Shown here: positions 54,804 to 63,010 of the stretch, piece after piece
Numbering within the stretch: the first letter of the stretch is position 1
How the letters are laid out: each line of letters begins with the position of its first letter
Assembly: GCA_012927585.1 (NCBI GenBank)
Contig: JABBOY010000039.1
Location: forward strand, 1 to 64,000
Source: Glaciimonas sp.
GTDB lineage: Bacteria > Pseudomonadota > Gammaproteobacteria > Burkholderiales > Burkholderiaceae_D
DNA length: 64,000 nucleotides
Reading direction: 5' to 3'
Made by a program: the position numbers and the translations under genes
The notes under the pieces: model-generated
What the model saw: only the letters and a program-made list of their open reading frames with translations
What the model was told of the DNA's origin: nothing
The model's database searches: none

Positions 54804-56594
54804 ATGGGTCAATACGTCGCTCCCTTGCGTGATATGCAATTCGTGCTGCATGAATTGCTGCATGTTGCAGATGCGCTGAAGCAATTGCCGAAACATGCGG
54901 ATATCGATGCCGATATCATCAATCAGGTACTGGAAGAGGGCGGTAAATTTACTGCGGAAGTATTGTTCCCGTTAAATCACTCCGGCGACCGTGAAGGCTG
55001 TCATCACGATAAGGCGGCGCACAGCGTGACTACGCCGAAGGGTTTCAAGCAAGCGTACCAACAGTATGTGGAATCCGGCTGGCCGGCCTTGTCGTGCGAC
55101 CCTGAATACGGCGGCCAGGGCTTACCGCTGGTGCTTAACAATTCGTTCTACGAGATGATGAATTCGGCCAACCAGGCCTGGACCATGTACCCCGGCCTGT
55201 CGCACGGTGCGTATGAATGTCTGCACGAACACGGCACGCCGGAGCAAAAAGCGCTATACCTGCCAAAGCTGGTTTCCGGCGAGTGGACCGGCACCATGTG
55301 TCTGACTGAATCGCATTGCGGTACCGATCTGGGCCTGCTGCGCTCCAAGGCAGAACCCTTGGCGGACGGCTCTTACTCGATCAGCGGCAGCAAAATCTTC
55401 ATCTCGGCCGGCGAGCACGACATGGCGGCCAACATCTTGCACTTGGTTCTGGCGCGCTTGCCGGATTCGCCGCAAGGCTCGAAAGGCATTTCGCTGTTCA
55501 TGGTGCCGAAGTTCCTGCCGAATGCCGACGGCACGCTGGGTGCGCGCAACCCAATTACCTGCGGTGCGATCGAAGAGAAGATGGGTATTCACGGCAACTC
55601 GACTTGTCAGATGAACCTGGACGGCGCTACCGGTTGGCTTATCGGCGAACCGCACAAAGGTTTGAATGCGATGTTCGTATTCATGAATGCGGCGCGTCTG
55701 GGCGTCGGTATGCAAGGCTTGGGCTTGACTGAAGTGGCCTATCAGAATGCCGTGGTATACGCCAAAGACCGGATCCAGATGCGCAGCCTGTCGGGCGTGA
55801 AAGCACCGGACAAGCCAGCCGACCCGATTATTGTGCATGCCGACGTGCGGCGCATGCTGCTGACCGCCAAAGCGTATGCGGAAGGCGGCCGCGCTTTCTG
55901 CTCGTATGTCGCGCTGCAGATCGATCGCGAACTGAATCACCCGGACCAAGAAGTGCGCAAGGAAGCCGCCGACCAGGTCGCGTTGCTGACGCCCATCGTG
56001 AAAGCCTTCATTACCGACAACGCCTGGATCGCGACTTCCGAGTGCATGCAAGTATACGGCGGCCACGGTTTTATCGCCGAATGGGGCATGGAGCAATATG
56101 TGCGCGACGCCCGCATCAATATGATTTATGAAGGCACCAACACGATCCAGTCGCTGGATTTGCTGGGTCGCAAAATCCTGATGGATAACGGTGCCAAGAT
56201 GCGCAAATTCGGCGCGCAGATTCAAGCCTTTGTGGAAGAAAACGGGACCGATGAAGCTCTGTCGGAATTCATTACGCCGCTAGCCGATCTAGGCACCAAA
56301 GTGACCAAGCTGACGATGGAAATTGGCATGAAAGCGATGCAGAATCCAGACGAGATCGGTGCTGCAGCGGTACCGTATCTGCGTGTGGTAGGGCATTTGG
56401 TGTATGCGTATTTCTTCGCGCAAATGGCCAAGATTGCGCTCGAAAAACAGGATTCCGGGGATACTTTCTACACCGCCAAACTAGCCACCGCACGTTTCTA
56501 TTTCGCCCGTCTACTGCCGGAAACCGCAATGCTGATCCGTCAGACGCGCTCTGGTTCTGCCAGCCTGATGGCGCTTGATGCAGATTTGTTCTGA
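54804..56594 (+). CDS. Acyl-CoA dehydrogenase (long DmdC/FadE-like form)
   Basis: The protein has 596 residues. It has the extra N-terminal segment (MGQYVAPLRDMQFVLHEL) and C-terminal domain typical of the approximately 600-residue family. FAD-binding and substrate regions are TMCLTESHCGTDLGLL near 163 and EKMGIHGNSTCQMNLDGATGWLIG near 258. The catalytic Glu is in NMIYEGTNTIQSLDLLGRK near 436. It makes the first double bond of beta-oxidation for medium or long acyl-CoA. A GGAG ribosome site precedes it, and the rest of the pathway follows downstream. Confidence 0.95.
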   Translation: MGQYVAPLRDMQFVLHELLHVADALKQLPKHADIDADIINQVLEEGGKFTAEVLFPLNHSGDREGCHHDKAAHSVTTPKGFKQAYQQYVESGWPALSCDPEYGGQGLPLVLNNSFYEMMNSANQAWTMYPGLSHGAYECLHEHGTPEQKALYLPKLVSGEWTGTMCLTESHCGTDLGLLRSKAEPLADGSYSISGSKIFISAGEHDMAANILHLVLARLPDSPQGSKGISLFMVPKFLPNADGTLGARNPITCGAIEEKMGIHGNSTCQMNLDGATGWLIGEPHKGLNAMFVFMNAARLGVGMQGLGLTEVAYQNAVVYAKDRIQMRSLSGVKAPDKPADPIIVHADVRRMLLTAKAYAEGGRAFCSYVALQIDRELNHPDQEVRKEAADQVALLTPIVKAFITDNAWIATSECMQVYGGHGFIAEWGMEQYVRDARINMIYEGTNTIQSLDLLGRKILMDNGAKMRKFGAQIQAFVEENGTDEALSEFITPLADLGTKVTKLTMEIGMKAMQNPDEIGAAAVPYLRVVGHLVYAYFFAQMAKIALEKQDSGDTFYTAKLATARFYFARLLPETAMLIRQTRSGSASLMALDADLF

Positions 56595-56613
56595 CGGGAT
56601 TATGCAGATTCAA

Positions 56614-56641
56614 GTAGTGCAGGCCTCCGTGCCTGCACTAC
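56614..56641. repeat. REP-like hairpin, copy 3
   Basis: GTAGTGCAGGC-CTCCGT-GCCTGCACTAC is a perfect 11-bp stem with a 6-nt loop, starting with GTAG and ending in CTAC, 19 bp after the acyl-CoA dehydrogenase stop. It is the cleanest copy of the family. Little T follows (TTATAAAAA), so terminator activity is uncertain. Confidence 0.7.
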
Positions 56642-56675
56642 TTATAAAAATTCGTGTTTAGCGTAAGTCTCACAG

Positions 56676-56754
56676 ATAGCATACTGTTCAGTGTATTTTT
56701 TTGTTACGCATTGAAAATATGCGGAAAGTACCTTATTTATTGTCATACTCCCTA
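56676..56754 (-). repeat. Dispersed intergenic repeat, copy G
   Basis: On the minus strand GGGAGTATG, 19 nt, CCGCATAT, then AAATAC 22 nt after CCGC, then CAGTATGC. It is nearly identical over its second half to copy F at 47839. It lies between two genes of the beta-oxidation cluster, just after a REP-like hairpin. Confidence 0.75.
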
Positions 56755-56815
56755 ATTGTTATATTCAACCGGTGGAGTATGTTGTGCCGAAAATAGCTGT
56801 ATTCGAGAGGATTAA

Positions 56816-59206
56816 ATGATGTCAAATTTCATCGTAAAAAAAGTTGCGGTACTCGGCGCCGGCGTCATGGGGGCGCAAATCGCCGCCCATTGCATCAATG
56901 CCAAAGTGCCTGTTGTATTGTTCGATCTGCCAGCCAAGGAAGGGCCGAAAAACGGCATCGTCTTGCGCGCTATCGAGAACCTGAAAAAACTCAACCCAGC
57001 GCCATTCGGCAACAAGGATGACGCCGCCTACATCGAAGTCGCCAATTACGAAGACAATCTGGAGTTGCTCAAAGGTTGCGACCTGATCATTGAAGCGATT
57101 GCCGAACGGATGGACTGGAAGCACGACTTGTATCAAAAAGTCGCTTCATTCATCGCGCCGAACGCGATTTTCGCTTCCAACACTTCCGGCCTGTCGATCA
57201 CCGGATTGTCCGAAGGCTTCAGTGCAGAATTGAAGGAACGTTTCTGCGGCGTGCATTTTTTTAATCCTCCGCGCTACATGCATTTGGTCGAACTGATCCC
57301 GACCGTTGCGACTCGCCCTGAAATCATCGACCAGCTCGAAGGTTTTCTGACCACTACGCTGGGTAAAGGCGTGGTGCGCGCCAAAGATACGCCGAACTTC
57401 ATCGCCAACCGCGTGGGCGTCTTCGGCATGATGGCAACTATGTTTGAGGCGGAAAAATTCGGCTTGACGGTGGACGTGGTCGATGACCTGACCGGCAAAA
57501 AACTGGGCCGCGCCTCTTCTGGCACGTTCCGCACAGCCGACGTGGTCGGGCTCGACACTATGGGCCACGTGATCAAGACTATGCAGGACAATCTGGCCGA
57601 TGACCCGTTCTTTGCGATTTACAAAACGCCGGAAGTACTAGCCAAACTGGTGGCTGCCGGCGCACTCGGTCAGAAGAGCGGCGCCGGTTTTTACAAAAAA
57701 GTCGGCAAGGATATCCAGCGTCTGGATTTCGCCAGCGGTGAATACGTTGCAGGCGGTGCCAAGGCAGCCGATATCGTGGCCCGCATCCTGAAAGAAAAAG
57801 ATCCGGTTAAGCGCATGAAAGCGCTGCGCGAATCGAGCAACCCGCAAGCGCAATTCCTGTGGGCGATTTTCCGCGATGTGTTCCATTACATTGCGATCCA
57901 TCTGGACACCGTGGCCGACAATGCACGCGATATCGATTTTGCGATGCGCTGGGGTTTCGGCTGGAACGTCGGCCCGTTTGAAACCTGGCAAGCATCCGGT
58001 TGGCAGCAAGTTGCGAGCTGGGTCAAGCAAGACATCGACGCCGGCCACGCGCTGTGCAATGCGCCGCTGCCGGCCTGGGTGTTCGACGGCCGTGATGGCG
58101 TGCATACCGCTGACGGTTCGTATTCTGTCATCAGCAACAGTTATGTACCGCGTTCCACTTTGCCGGTTTATGCGCGCCAGATATTCCGCGCGCCGGTCTT
58201 TGGCGACGGCGCAGCCGATGGCCGCACGGCCGGCGTGACCGTGCATGAAGACGATTCGGTGCGGATCTGGCACCAGAACGACGATGTGCTGATCCTGTCG
58301 TTCAAGACCAAGATGCATGTAATCGGCGATGGCGTGGTCAACGGCATGAAGATGGCGCTGGCGGAAGCTGAAAAGAATTTCAAGGGTCTGGTGATCTGGC
58401 AAGCCGATGCAGCCGAAAGCGGCGCTTTCTCCGCCGGCGCCGATTTGCAATCGATGCTGCCGCTGTTCATGTCCGGTGGCATCAAAGCGATCGAGCCGGA
58501 AGTCGTCAAGCTGCAAAACGTCCATCAGGCGCTGAAATATGCAAATGTGCCGGTAGTTGCCGCAGTCGCCGGCCTGGCCCTTGGCGGCGGTTGCGAAATT
58601 ATGCTGCACGCGGCCAAGCGTGTGGCCTCGATTGAGTCTTATATCGGCCTGGTGGAAGTCGGCGTCGGCCTGATTCCAGCCGGTGGCGGCTTGAAAGAAG
58701 CTGCAGTGCGCGCCGCTGCCAACGCCAAAGGCAATGATTTGCTGCAATTTCTGAAAGTCTCTTTCACCAATGCCGCCACGGCGAATGTGTCGAAATCGGC
58801 ATTGGAAGCGCAGAAAATGGGTTACCTGTCGGCTGGCGACGTGATCGTATTCAACACTTATGAGTTGCTGCATGTAGCTAAAGTTGAAGCGCGCGCAATG
58901 TTCGACGCCGGTTATCGCGCTCCGCTGCCGGTGCAAGTGCCGGTGGCTGGCCGCTATGGCATGGCGACCATCATGGCGCAACTGGTCAATATGCGCGACG
59001 GCGGCTTCATCTCGGCCCATGACTACAAACTAGGCGCGATGATTGCCGAAATCGTTTCCGGCGGCGAAGTCGAACAGGGCAGCATCGTGAATGAACAATG
59101 GCTGCTCGATCTGGAGCGTAAAGCCTTCATGGAATTGCTAAATCACCCTAAAACGCAAGAACGGATCATGGGCATGATGCAAACCGGCAAGCCAGTACGT
59201 AACTGA
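56816..59206 (+). CDS. 3-hydroxyacyl-CoA dehydrogenase/enoyl-CoA hydratase fusion (FadB/FadN-like)
   Basis: The protein has 796 residues with the dehydrogenase half first: NAD-binding VAVLGAGVMGAQIAAHC near 9-25, HFFNPPRYMHLVELIP near 145, and the C-terminal dehydrogenase part near 190-400. An enoyl-CoA hydratase/isomerase domain follows (LGGGCEIMLHAAKRVASIESYIGLVEVGVGLIPAGGG near 585-620). This order is the reverse of E. coli FadB and matches FadN of Bacillus. It hydrates enoyl-CoA and oxidises hydroxyacyl-CoA. Either of two adjacent ATG codons may be the start. Thiolase follows. Confidence 0.95.
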   Translation: MMSNFIVKKVAVLGAGVMGAQIAAHCINAKVPVVLFDLPAKEGPKNGIVLRAIENLKKLNPAPFGNKDDAAYIEVANYEDNLELLKGCDLIIEAIAERMDWKHDLYQKVASFIAPNAIFASNTSGLSITGLSEGFSAELKERFCGVHFFNPPRYMHLVELIPTVATRPEIIDQLEGFLTTTLGKGVVRAKDTPNFIANRVGVFGMMATMFEAEKFGLTVDVVDDLTGKKLGRASSGTFRTADVVGLDTMGHVIKTMQDNLADDPFFAIYKTPEVLAKLVAAGALGQKSGAGFYKKVGKDIQRLDFASGEYVAGGAKAADIVARILKEKDPVKRMKALRESSNPQAQFLWAIFRDVFHYIAIHLDTVADNARDIDFAMRWGFGWNVGPFETWQASGWQQVASWVKQDIDAGHALCNAPLPAWVFDGRDGVHTADGSYSVISNSYVPRSTLPVYARQIFRAPVFGDGAADGRTAGVTVHEDDSVRIWHQNDDVLILSFKTKMHVIGDGVVNGMKMALAEAEKNFKGLVIWQADAAESGAFSAGADLQSMLPLFMSGGIKAIEPEVVKLQNVHQALKYANVPVVAAVAGLALGGGCEIMLHAAKRVASIESYIGLVEVGVGLIPAGGGLKEAAVRAAANAKGNDLLQFLKVSFTNAATANVSKSALEAQKMGYLSAGDVIVFNTYELLHVAKVEARAMFDAGYRAPLPVQVPVAGRYGMATIMAQLVNMRDGGFISAHDYKLGAMIAEIVSGGEVEQGSIVNEQWLLDLERKAFMELLNHPKTQERIMGMMQTGKPVRN

Positions 59207-59222
59207 TCGGCAAAGGAAAACT

Positions 59223-59645
59223 ATGGACATGTTGCAGCTCGGAAAACAAGTGCTGGAAAATCAGCCATTCAGCCAACTGCTCGGTGCCGTGTTGACCAAG
59301 TTCGATTCGGAAAGCACTGAATTGCGCATCCCGGTCAAGGATGCGCTGAAGCAGCAGCACGGTTTTGTTCACGGCGGAGTGCTCAGTTACGCCGCCGACA
59401 ATGCACTTACTTTTGCCGGTGGCGCGGCGTTAGGCACCGGCGTCGTTACGTCGGAATACAAGATCAATTATGTGCGTCCCGCTATCGGCCAGGAAATTAT
59501 CGCCCGTGCCGTGGCGGAATATGCAGGCAAGTCGCAAGCTGTCTGTCGCTGCGACATTTTTGTGGTGAACGAAGGCAAAGAGATTTTATGCGCGATAGCG
59601 CAAGGCACGATTGCACGGCTTTCCGCTGCGCCATCAGTCGAATGA
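59223..59645 (+). CDS. PaaI-family hotdog thioesterase
   Basis: The protein has 140 residues of the acyl-CoA thioesterase hotdog fold. HGFVHGGVLSYAADNALTFAGGAAL near 47-70 carries the Asn and Asp catalytic-type residues, and the beta strand VVTSEYKINYVRPAIGQEIIARA follows. It would release free acid from acyl-CoA intermediates and prevent CoA trapping. It lies 16 bp after the FadN-like gene and 15 bp before the thiolase gene, so it is in the operon. The natural substrate is unknown. Confidence 0.92.
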   Translation: MDMLQLGKQVLENQPFSQLLGAVLTKFDSESTELRIPVKDALKQQHGFVHGGVLSYAADNALTFAGGAALGTGVVTSEYKINYVRPAIGQEIIARAVAEYAGKSQAVCRCDIFVVNEGKEILCAIAQGTIARLSAAPSVE

Positions 59646-59660
59646 ACCAGGAGATTTGAA

Positions 59661-60857
59661 ATGACTAAACAACTTCAAGAAGCATACATCGTCGCTGCAA
59701 CTCGTGCCCCGATTGGCAAGGCGCCGCGCGGCATGTTCAAAAATACCCGTCCCGACGACCTGCTGGTGCGTGTGCTGCAAAGCGCATTACTGCAGGTGCC
59801 GAACCTCGACCCGGCGCTGATAGAAGATGCCATCGTCGGCTGCTCATTTCCTGAAGCCGAGCAAGGCCTGAATTTGGCGCGCATGGCAGTATTGCTGGCC
59901 GGGCTGCCGAAAAGCGTCGGCGGCGTCACCGTCAACCGTTACTGCGCTTCTGGGATTACCGCAATTGCGATGGCGGCAGACCGCATCCGTGTCGGTCAGT
60001 CCGATGTGATGATCGCCGCCGGTGCCGAGTCGATGTCGATGGTGCCGATGATGGGTCACCATCCGTCGATGAACATGAACATCTTCAAGGATGAAAATAT
60101 CGGCATGGCCTACGGCATGGGCCTGACTGCCGAAAAAGTCGCGCAGCAATGGAAAATCTCGCGTGAAGCGCAGGATCAGTTCTCAGTGGATTCGCATCGC
60201 AAGGCAATCGCTGCCCAGCAGGCCGGCTACTTCAACGACGAAATGACTTCGGTCGACATTATCGAGCGGTTACCCAACCTGGCTACCGGTCAGATCGACA
60301 TCAAGACCCGTACCGTCAGCCAGGATGAGGGCGCACGCCCTGAATCAACACTGGAATCGCTGGGCCGACTCAAGCCGGTATTTGCGGCCAAGGGCACTGT
60401 AACCGCGGCCAACAGCTCGCAAATGTCGGATGGCGCTGGTGCGTTAATCTTGGTCAGCGAGAAAATCCTGAAGCAATTCAACCTGACCCCGCTGGCGCGT
60501 TTTGCCTCGTTCGCGGTCAAGGGCGTGCCGCCGGAATTGATGGGCATCGGTCCGAAGTTTGCGATTCCGGCCGCTTGCAAGGCAGCCGGAATCACGCAAG
60601 ACCAGATTGACTGGTTCGAACTGAACGAAGCGTTTGCGGCCCAATCGCTGGCAGTGATTCAGGATCTCGGCCTCGATCCATCCAAAGTCAACCCGATGGG
60701 CGGCGCGATTGCGCTGGGTCATCCGCTGGGCGCAACCGGTGCGATCCGTTCCGCCACCACCATCCACGCACTGCGCCGTAACAATCTGAAATACGGTATG
60801 GTGACGATGTGTGTCGGCACCGGCATGGGAGCGGCGGGGATTTTCGAGCGGATGTAA
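59661..60857 (+). CDS. fadA: Acetyl-CoA C-acyltransferase (thiolase, FadA-like)
   Basis: The thiolase has 398 residues. The nucleophilic Cys is in VNRYCASGITAIAMAADRI near 91, the His in IALGHPLGATGAIRS near 355, and the second Cys in TMCVGTGMGAAGIFERM near 385. It cleaves 3-ketoacyl-CoA to acetyl-CoA and a shortened acyl-CoA, the last step of each beta-oxidation cycle. Together with the neighbouring dehydrogenase and fusion enzyme it completes the cycle. An intrinsic terminator follows. Confidence 0.96.
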   Translation: MTKQLQEAYIVAATRAPIGKAPRGMFKNTRPDDLLVRVLQSALLQVPNLDPALIEDAIVGCSFPEAEQGLNLARMAVLLAGLPKSVGGVTVNRYCASGITAIAMAADRIRVGQSDVMIAAGAESMSMVPMMGHHPSMNMNIFKDENIGMAYGMGLTAEKVAQQWKISREAQDQFSVDSHRKAIAAQQAGYFNDEMTSVDIIERLPNLATGQIDIKTRTVSQDEGARPESTLESLGRLKPVFAAKGTVTAANSSQMSDGAGALILVSEKILKQFNLTPLARFASFAVKGVPPELMGIGPKFAIPAACKAAGITQDQIDWFELNEAFAAQSLAVIQDLGLDPSKVNPMGGAIALGHPLGATGAIRSATTIHALRRNNLKYGMVTMCVGTGMGAAGIFERM

Positions 60858-60879
60858 TTACACTTGATTGCATCGACAG

Positions 60880-60909
60880 GCGCGACAGGAGGTTCTGGCG
60901 CGCTTTTTT
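60880..60909 (+). terminator. Intrinsic terminator between thiolase and enoyl-CoA hydratase genes
   Basis: GCGCGACAG and CTGGCGCGC form a stem with one mismatch and a 6-nt loop, followed by six T. It lies 22 bp after the thiolase stop and 17 bp before the hydratase start, so it would limit expression of the hydratase from the main operon. Confidence 0.7.
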
Positions 60910-60926
60910 AATTTAGAGGAGACAAG

Positions 60927-61691
60927 ATGGATATTTTGACTAGCAAGAACGCAGGCATCCTGACGATAGAATTCAATCGCCCGGACAAGAAAAATGCGAT
61001 CACTGCCGCGATGTATCAAAGCATGGCCGATGCCTTGCGGGATGCTGAAACGGACGGCGCGGTACGCGCCATCCTGTTTGTCGGCAAGCCGGAGATTTTT
61101 ACCGCCGGCAACGATTTGTCAGATTTCATGGCAAATCCACCCCGCACGGAAACTAGTCCGGTATTTCAGTTCCTGCAACAGATCAGTCATGCCGGCAAAC
61201 CGATTGTGGCGGCGGTATCCGGCGCAGCGGTCGGCATCGGCACCACCATGCTGCTGCATTGCGACCTGGTGTATGCAGCCGATAACGCCCGCTTCTCGAT
61301 GCCGTTCGCACAACTCGGCCTGTGCCCGGAAGCAGCGTCGAGCCTGTTGTTTCCGCAGATTGTCGGTTATCAGCGCGCAGCGGAAAAGTTGCTGTTGGGT
61401 GAGGCGTTTTCAGCCCAGGAAGCTTGCGATATGGGTTTGGTGAACCGGGTTTTGCCGGCGGATCAATTACTGCAAGTGGCACTGCAACAAGCTGCCAAGC
61501 TAGTGGCTTTGCCGGCTTCTTCGATTCGCACCACCAAGCGTTTGATGAAGAGCAGCCAGCAGGCCGCGATTGAAGCCAAAATCGCGGAGGAGGGACAACA
61601 TTTCCGCGCGATGTTGTCTGCGCCGGAAGCGAAAGAAGCTATCGGCGCATTTTTAGAGAAACGCAAACCGGATTTCACGCAATTTTCCTGA
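60927..61691 (+). CDS. Enoyl-CoA hydratase/isomerase family protein
   Basis: The protein has 254 residues of the crotonase fold. The oxyanion-hole segment IFTAGNDLSDFM is near 55-66, and AAVSGAAVGIGTTMLLHCDLVYAADNARFSMPFAQLGLCPEAASS near 95-138 holds the second loop. The usual second catalytic Glu is in the CPEAASS region. The acidic catalytic position is Asp-Leu-Ser in NDLSDF, which suits an isomerase or a hydratase. AGAGGAG precedes the ATG. It is separated from the main operon by a terminator. Confidence 0.93.
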   Translation: MDILTSKNAGILTIEFNRPDKKNAITAAMYQSMADALRDAETDGAVRAILFVGKPEIFTAGNDLSDFMANPPRTETSPVFQFLQQISHAGKPIVAAVSGAAVGIGTTMLLHCDLVYAADNARFSMPFAQLGLCPEAASSLLFPQIVGYQRAAEKLLLGEAFSAQEACDMGLVNRVLPADQLLQVALQQAAKLVALPASSIRTTKRLMKSSQQAAIEAKIAEEGQHFRAMLSAPEAKEAIGAFLEKRKPDFTQFS

Positions 61692-61787
61692 CGTATTGGG
61701 TAAATTTTCCGGCTAAATTTTCGGTAAAATTTTTCAAAACCTCGATTAACTTCGACAAGCATCCATTGCCCGCGCATCGCTGTTAGT

Positions 61788-62125
61788 CGTACCGCGTTCG
61801 GTTTCTTAGAGGCGAATGTTGTGTTGGATGTGCAGCTGTCGCGCGCTTATCTGCCCGGCATGACGCAACGCCATTGAGGTCGCAGACTGTTTCTATTCTC
61901 AGAGTCGGCGCTGAACATTCCCGCCGGCATGTTCCACGACAGCTTCAACAAGACAGCACTTCTTTCGATTTCACGCGGCCTGGCCAAACGCGTTGCGGGC
62001 ACGGGCGTTACTGTCAACGCCATTTTGCCCAGCGCGCGGGGCGTGTAGAGGCAGTGGCGAATTTGGTCGTATACGTCGCTTCGCCGCAACCTTCGGCCAC
62101 TATCGGACGGCGATACAGCAGCGCA
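61788..62125 (+). pseudogene. Decayed short-chain dehydrogenase/reductase gene
   Basis: One plus-strand frame reads QLSRAYLPGMTQRH, then a TGA at 61875-61877, then LFLFSESALNIPAGMFHDSFNKTALLSISRGLAKRVAGTGVTVNAILP and a stop at 62046. This is the C-terminal half of an SDR whose catalytic Y-x-x-x-K has become D-x-x-x-K (HDSFNK). A different frame continues with VEAVANLVVYVASPQPSATIG, the next conserved SDR segment, so DNA has been deleted and the frame shifted between them. No 5' half is present. It is a relic with at least three inactivating changes. The 200 bp on either side hold nothing else I can support. Confidence 0.8.
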
Positions 62126-62292
62126 CTACCTCTTGCTTGCGAGCCAAACTCGACATTCGCCAAGTCGTCTGTATTAGCAGAGTATTTTCAGTGGGCAATA
62201 ACAGACTTTATGTTGAATCGGCAATATTCTGAACTTACTCGGTTACGCGTTCTCTGAAAGTTGTATAAGATTAATTCCCTTTAGGAGACCCA

Positions 62293-62820
62293 ATGCGCAA
62301 AATTTTTCTTTCTTTTGTTTTCGTATGTTCATTGCCGGTATTAACGGCGCACTCGGCAGAGAGCAACATGCGTCCCGGATTATGGGAAATGACAACGACG
62401 TCGGATATTTTAAAACTAGTGCCGCAGATTCCGCCGGACCAAATGCAAAATTTGATGAACTTGGCTAAGCAGAACGGATTTGATATGCCCCAGATTCAGA
62501 ACGGCGCGGCAACCTCCAAAGTTTGCATTACCCAGCAAATGGCAGATCAAAAAATACCGCCTGATTTCTACCAAAATCAATCGGGATGTAGTGCAAAAAA
62601 CGTAACCCACATCGGAAATAAATACAGATTGGAATTTGTTTGCGAGAATGCCAACCTGAAGGGAAATGGAACAGCGGAAGGAGTTTTTACAAGCTCGGAG
62701 AGATTTTCAGGACGAACTGAATTCGATGGCGTTGCACAAGGAAATCCTATCCGTGAGCATGCTGATACCAGCGGTCGATGGGTTAGCGCAAATTGTAAAA
62801 CAGTCAATTCAACGCAGTAA
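62293..62820 (+). CDS. DUF3617 periplasmic protein
   Basis: The protein has 175 residues. A signal peptide covers about 1-22 (ending LTAHSA), followed by the DUF3617 opening NMRPGLWEMTTTSDI. Two conserved Cys lie near 77 (KVCITQQMAD) and 97 (SGCSAKNV), with another pair near 116 and 169, so disulfides are likely. A strand-rich C-terminal half (VFTSSERFSGRTEFDG) completes the lipocalin-like family pattern. The function is unknown. AGGAG lies before the ATG. The gene is somewhat AT-rich compared with its neighbours. Confidence 0.88.
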   Translation: MRKIFLSFVFVCSLPVLTAHSAESNMRPGLWEMTTTSDILKLVPQIPPDQMQNLMNLAKQNGFDMPQIQNGAATSKVCITQQMADQKIPPDFYQNQSGCSAKNVTHIGNKYRLEFVCENANLKGNGTAEGVFTSSERFSGRTEFDGVAQGNPIREHADTSGRWVSANCKTVNSTQ

Positions 62821-63010
62821 TCTCGCACATACGGCATTGAACTGGCGTCAAGCAGCTAGGGCGCGGTGCCCTTTGGGCATTGCCTGTAAATACTGGCGCG
62901 CGACAAGTTCCATAAATACATCTTAATAGCAAATCTGTTTGTTACAAGAATTCGTTAACATCGAGTTGTTAACTTTTTTATTGTCCAAAATAAAATTAAA
63001 GAGATCCAAT

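Noticed and set aside
54132-61691. Idea that the beta-oxidation cluster is an imported island
   Set aside because: Composition and codon use match the surroundings, no mobile genes border it, and the order is common in betaproteobacteria.
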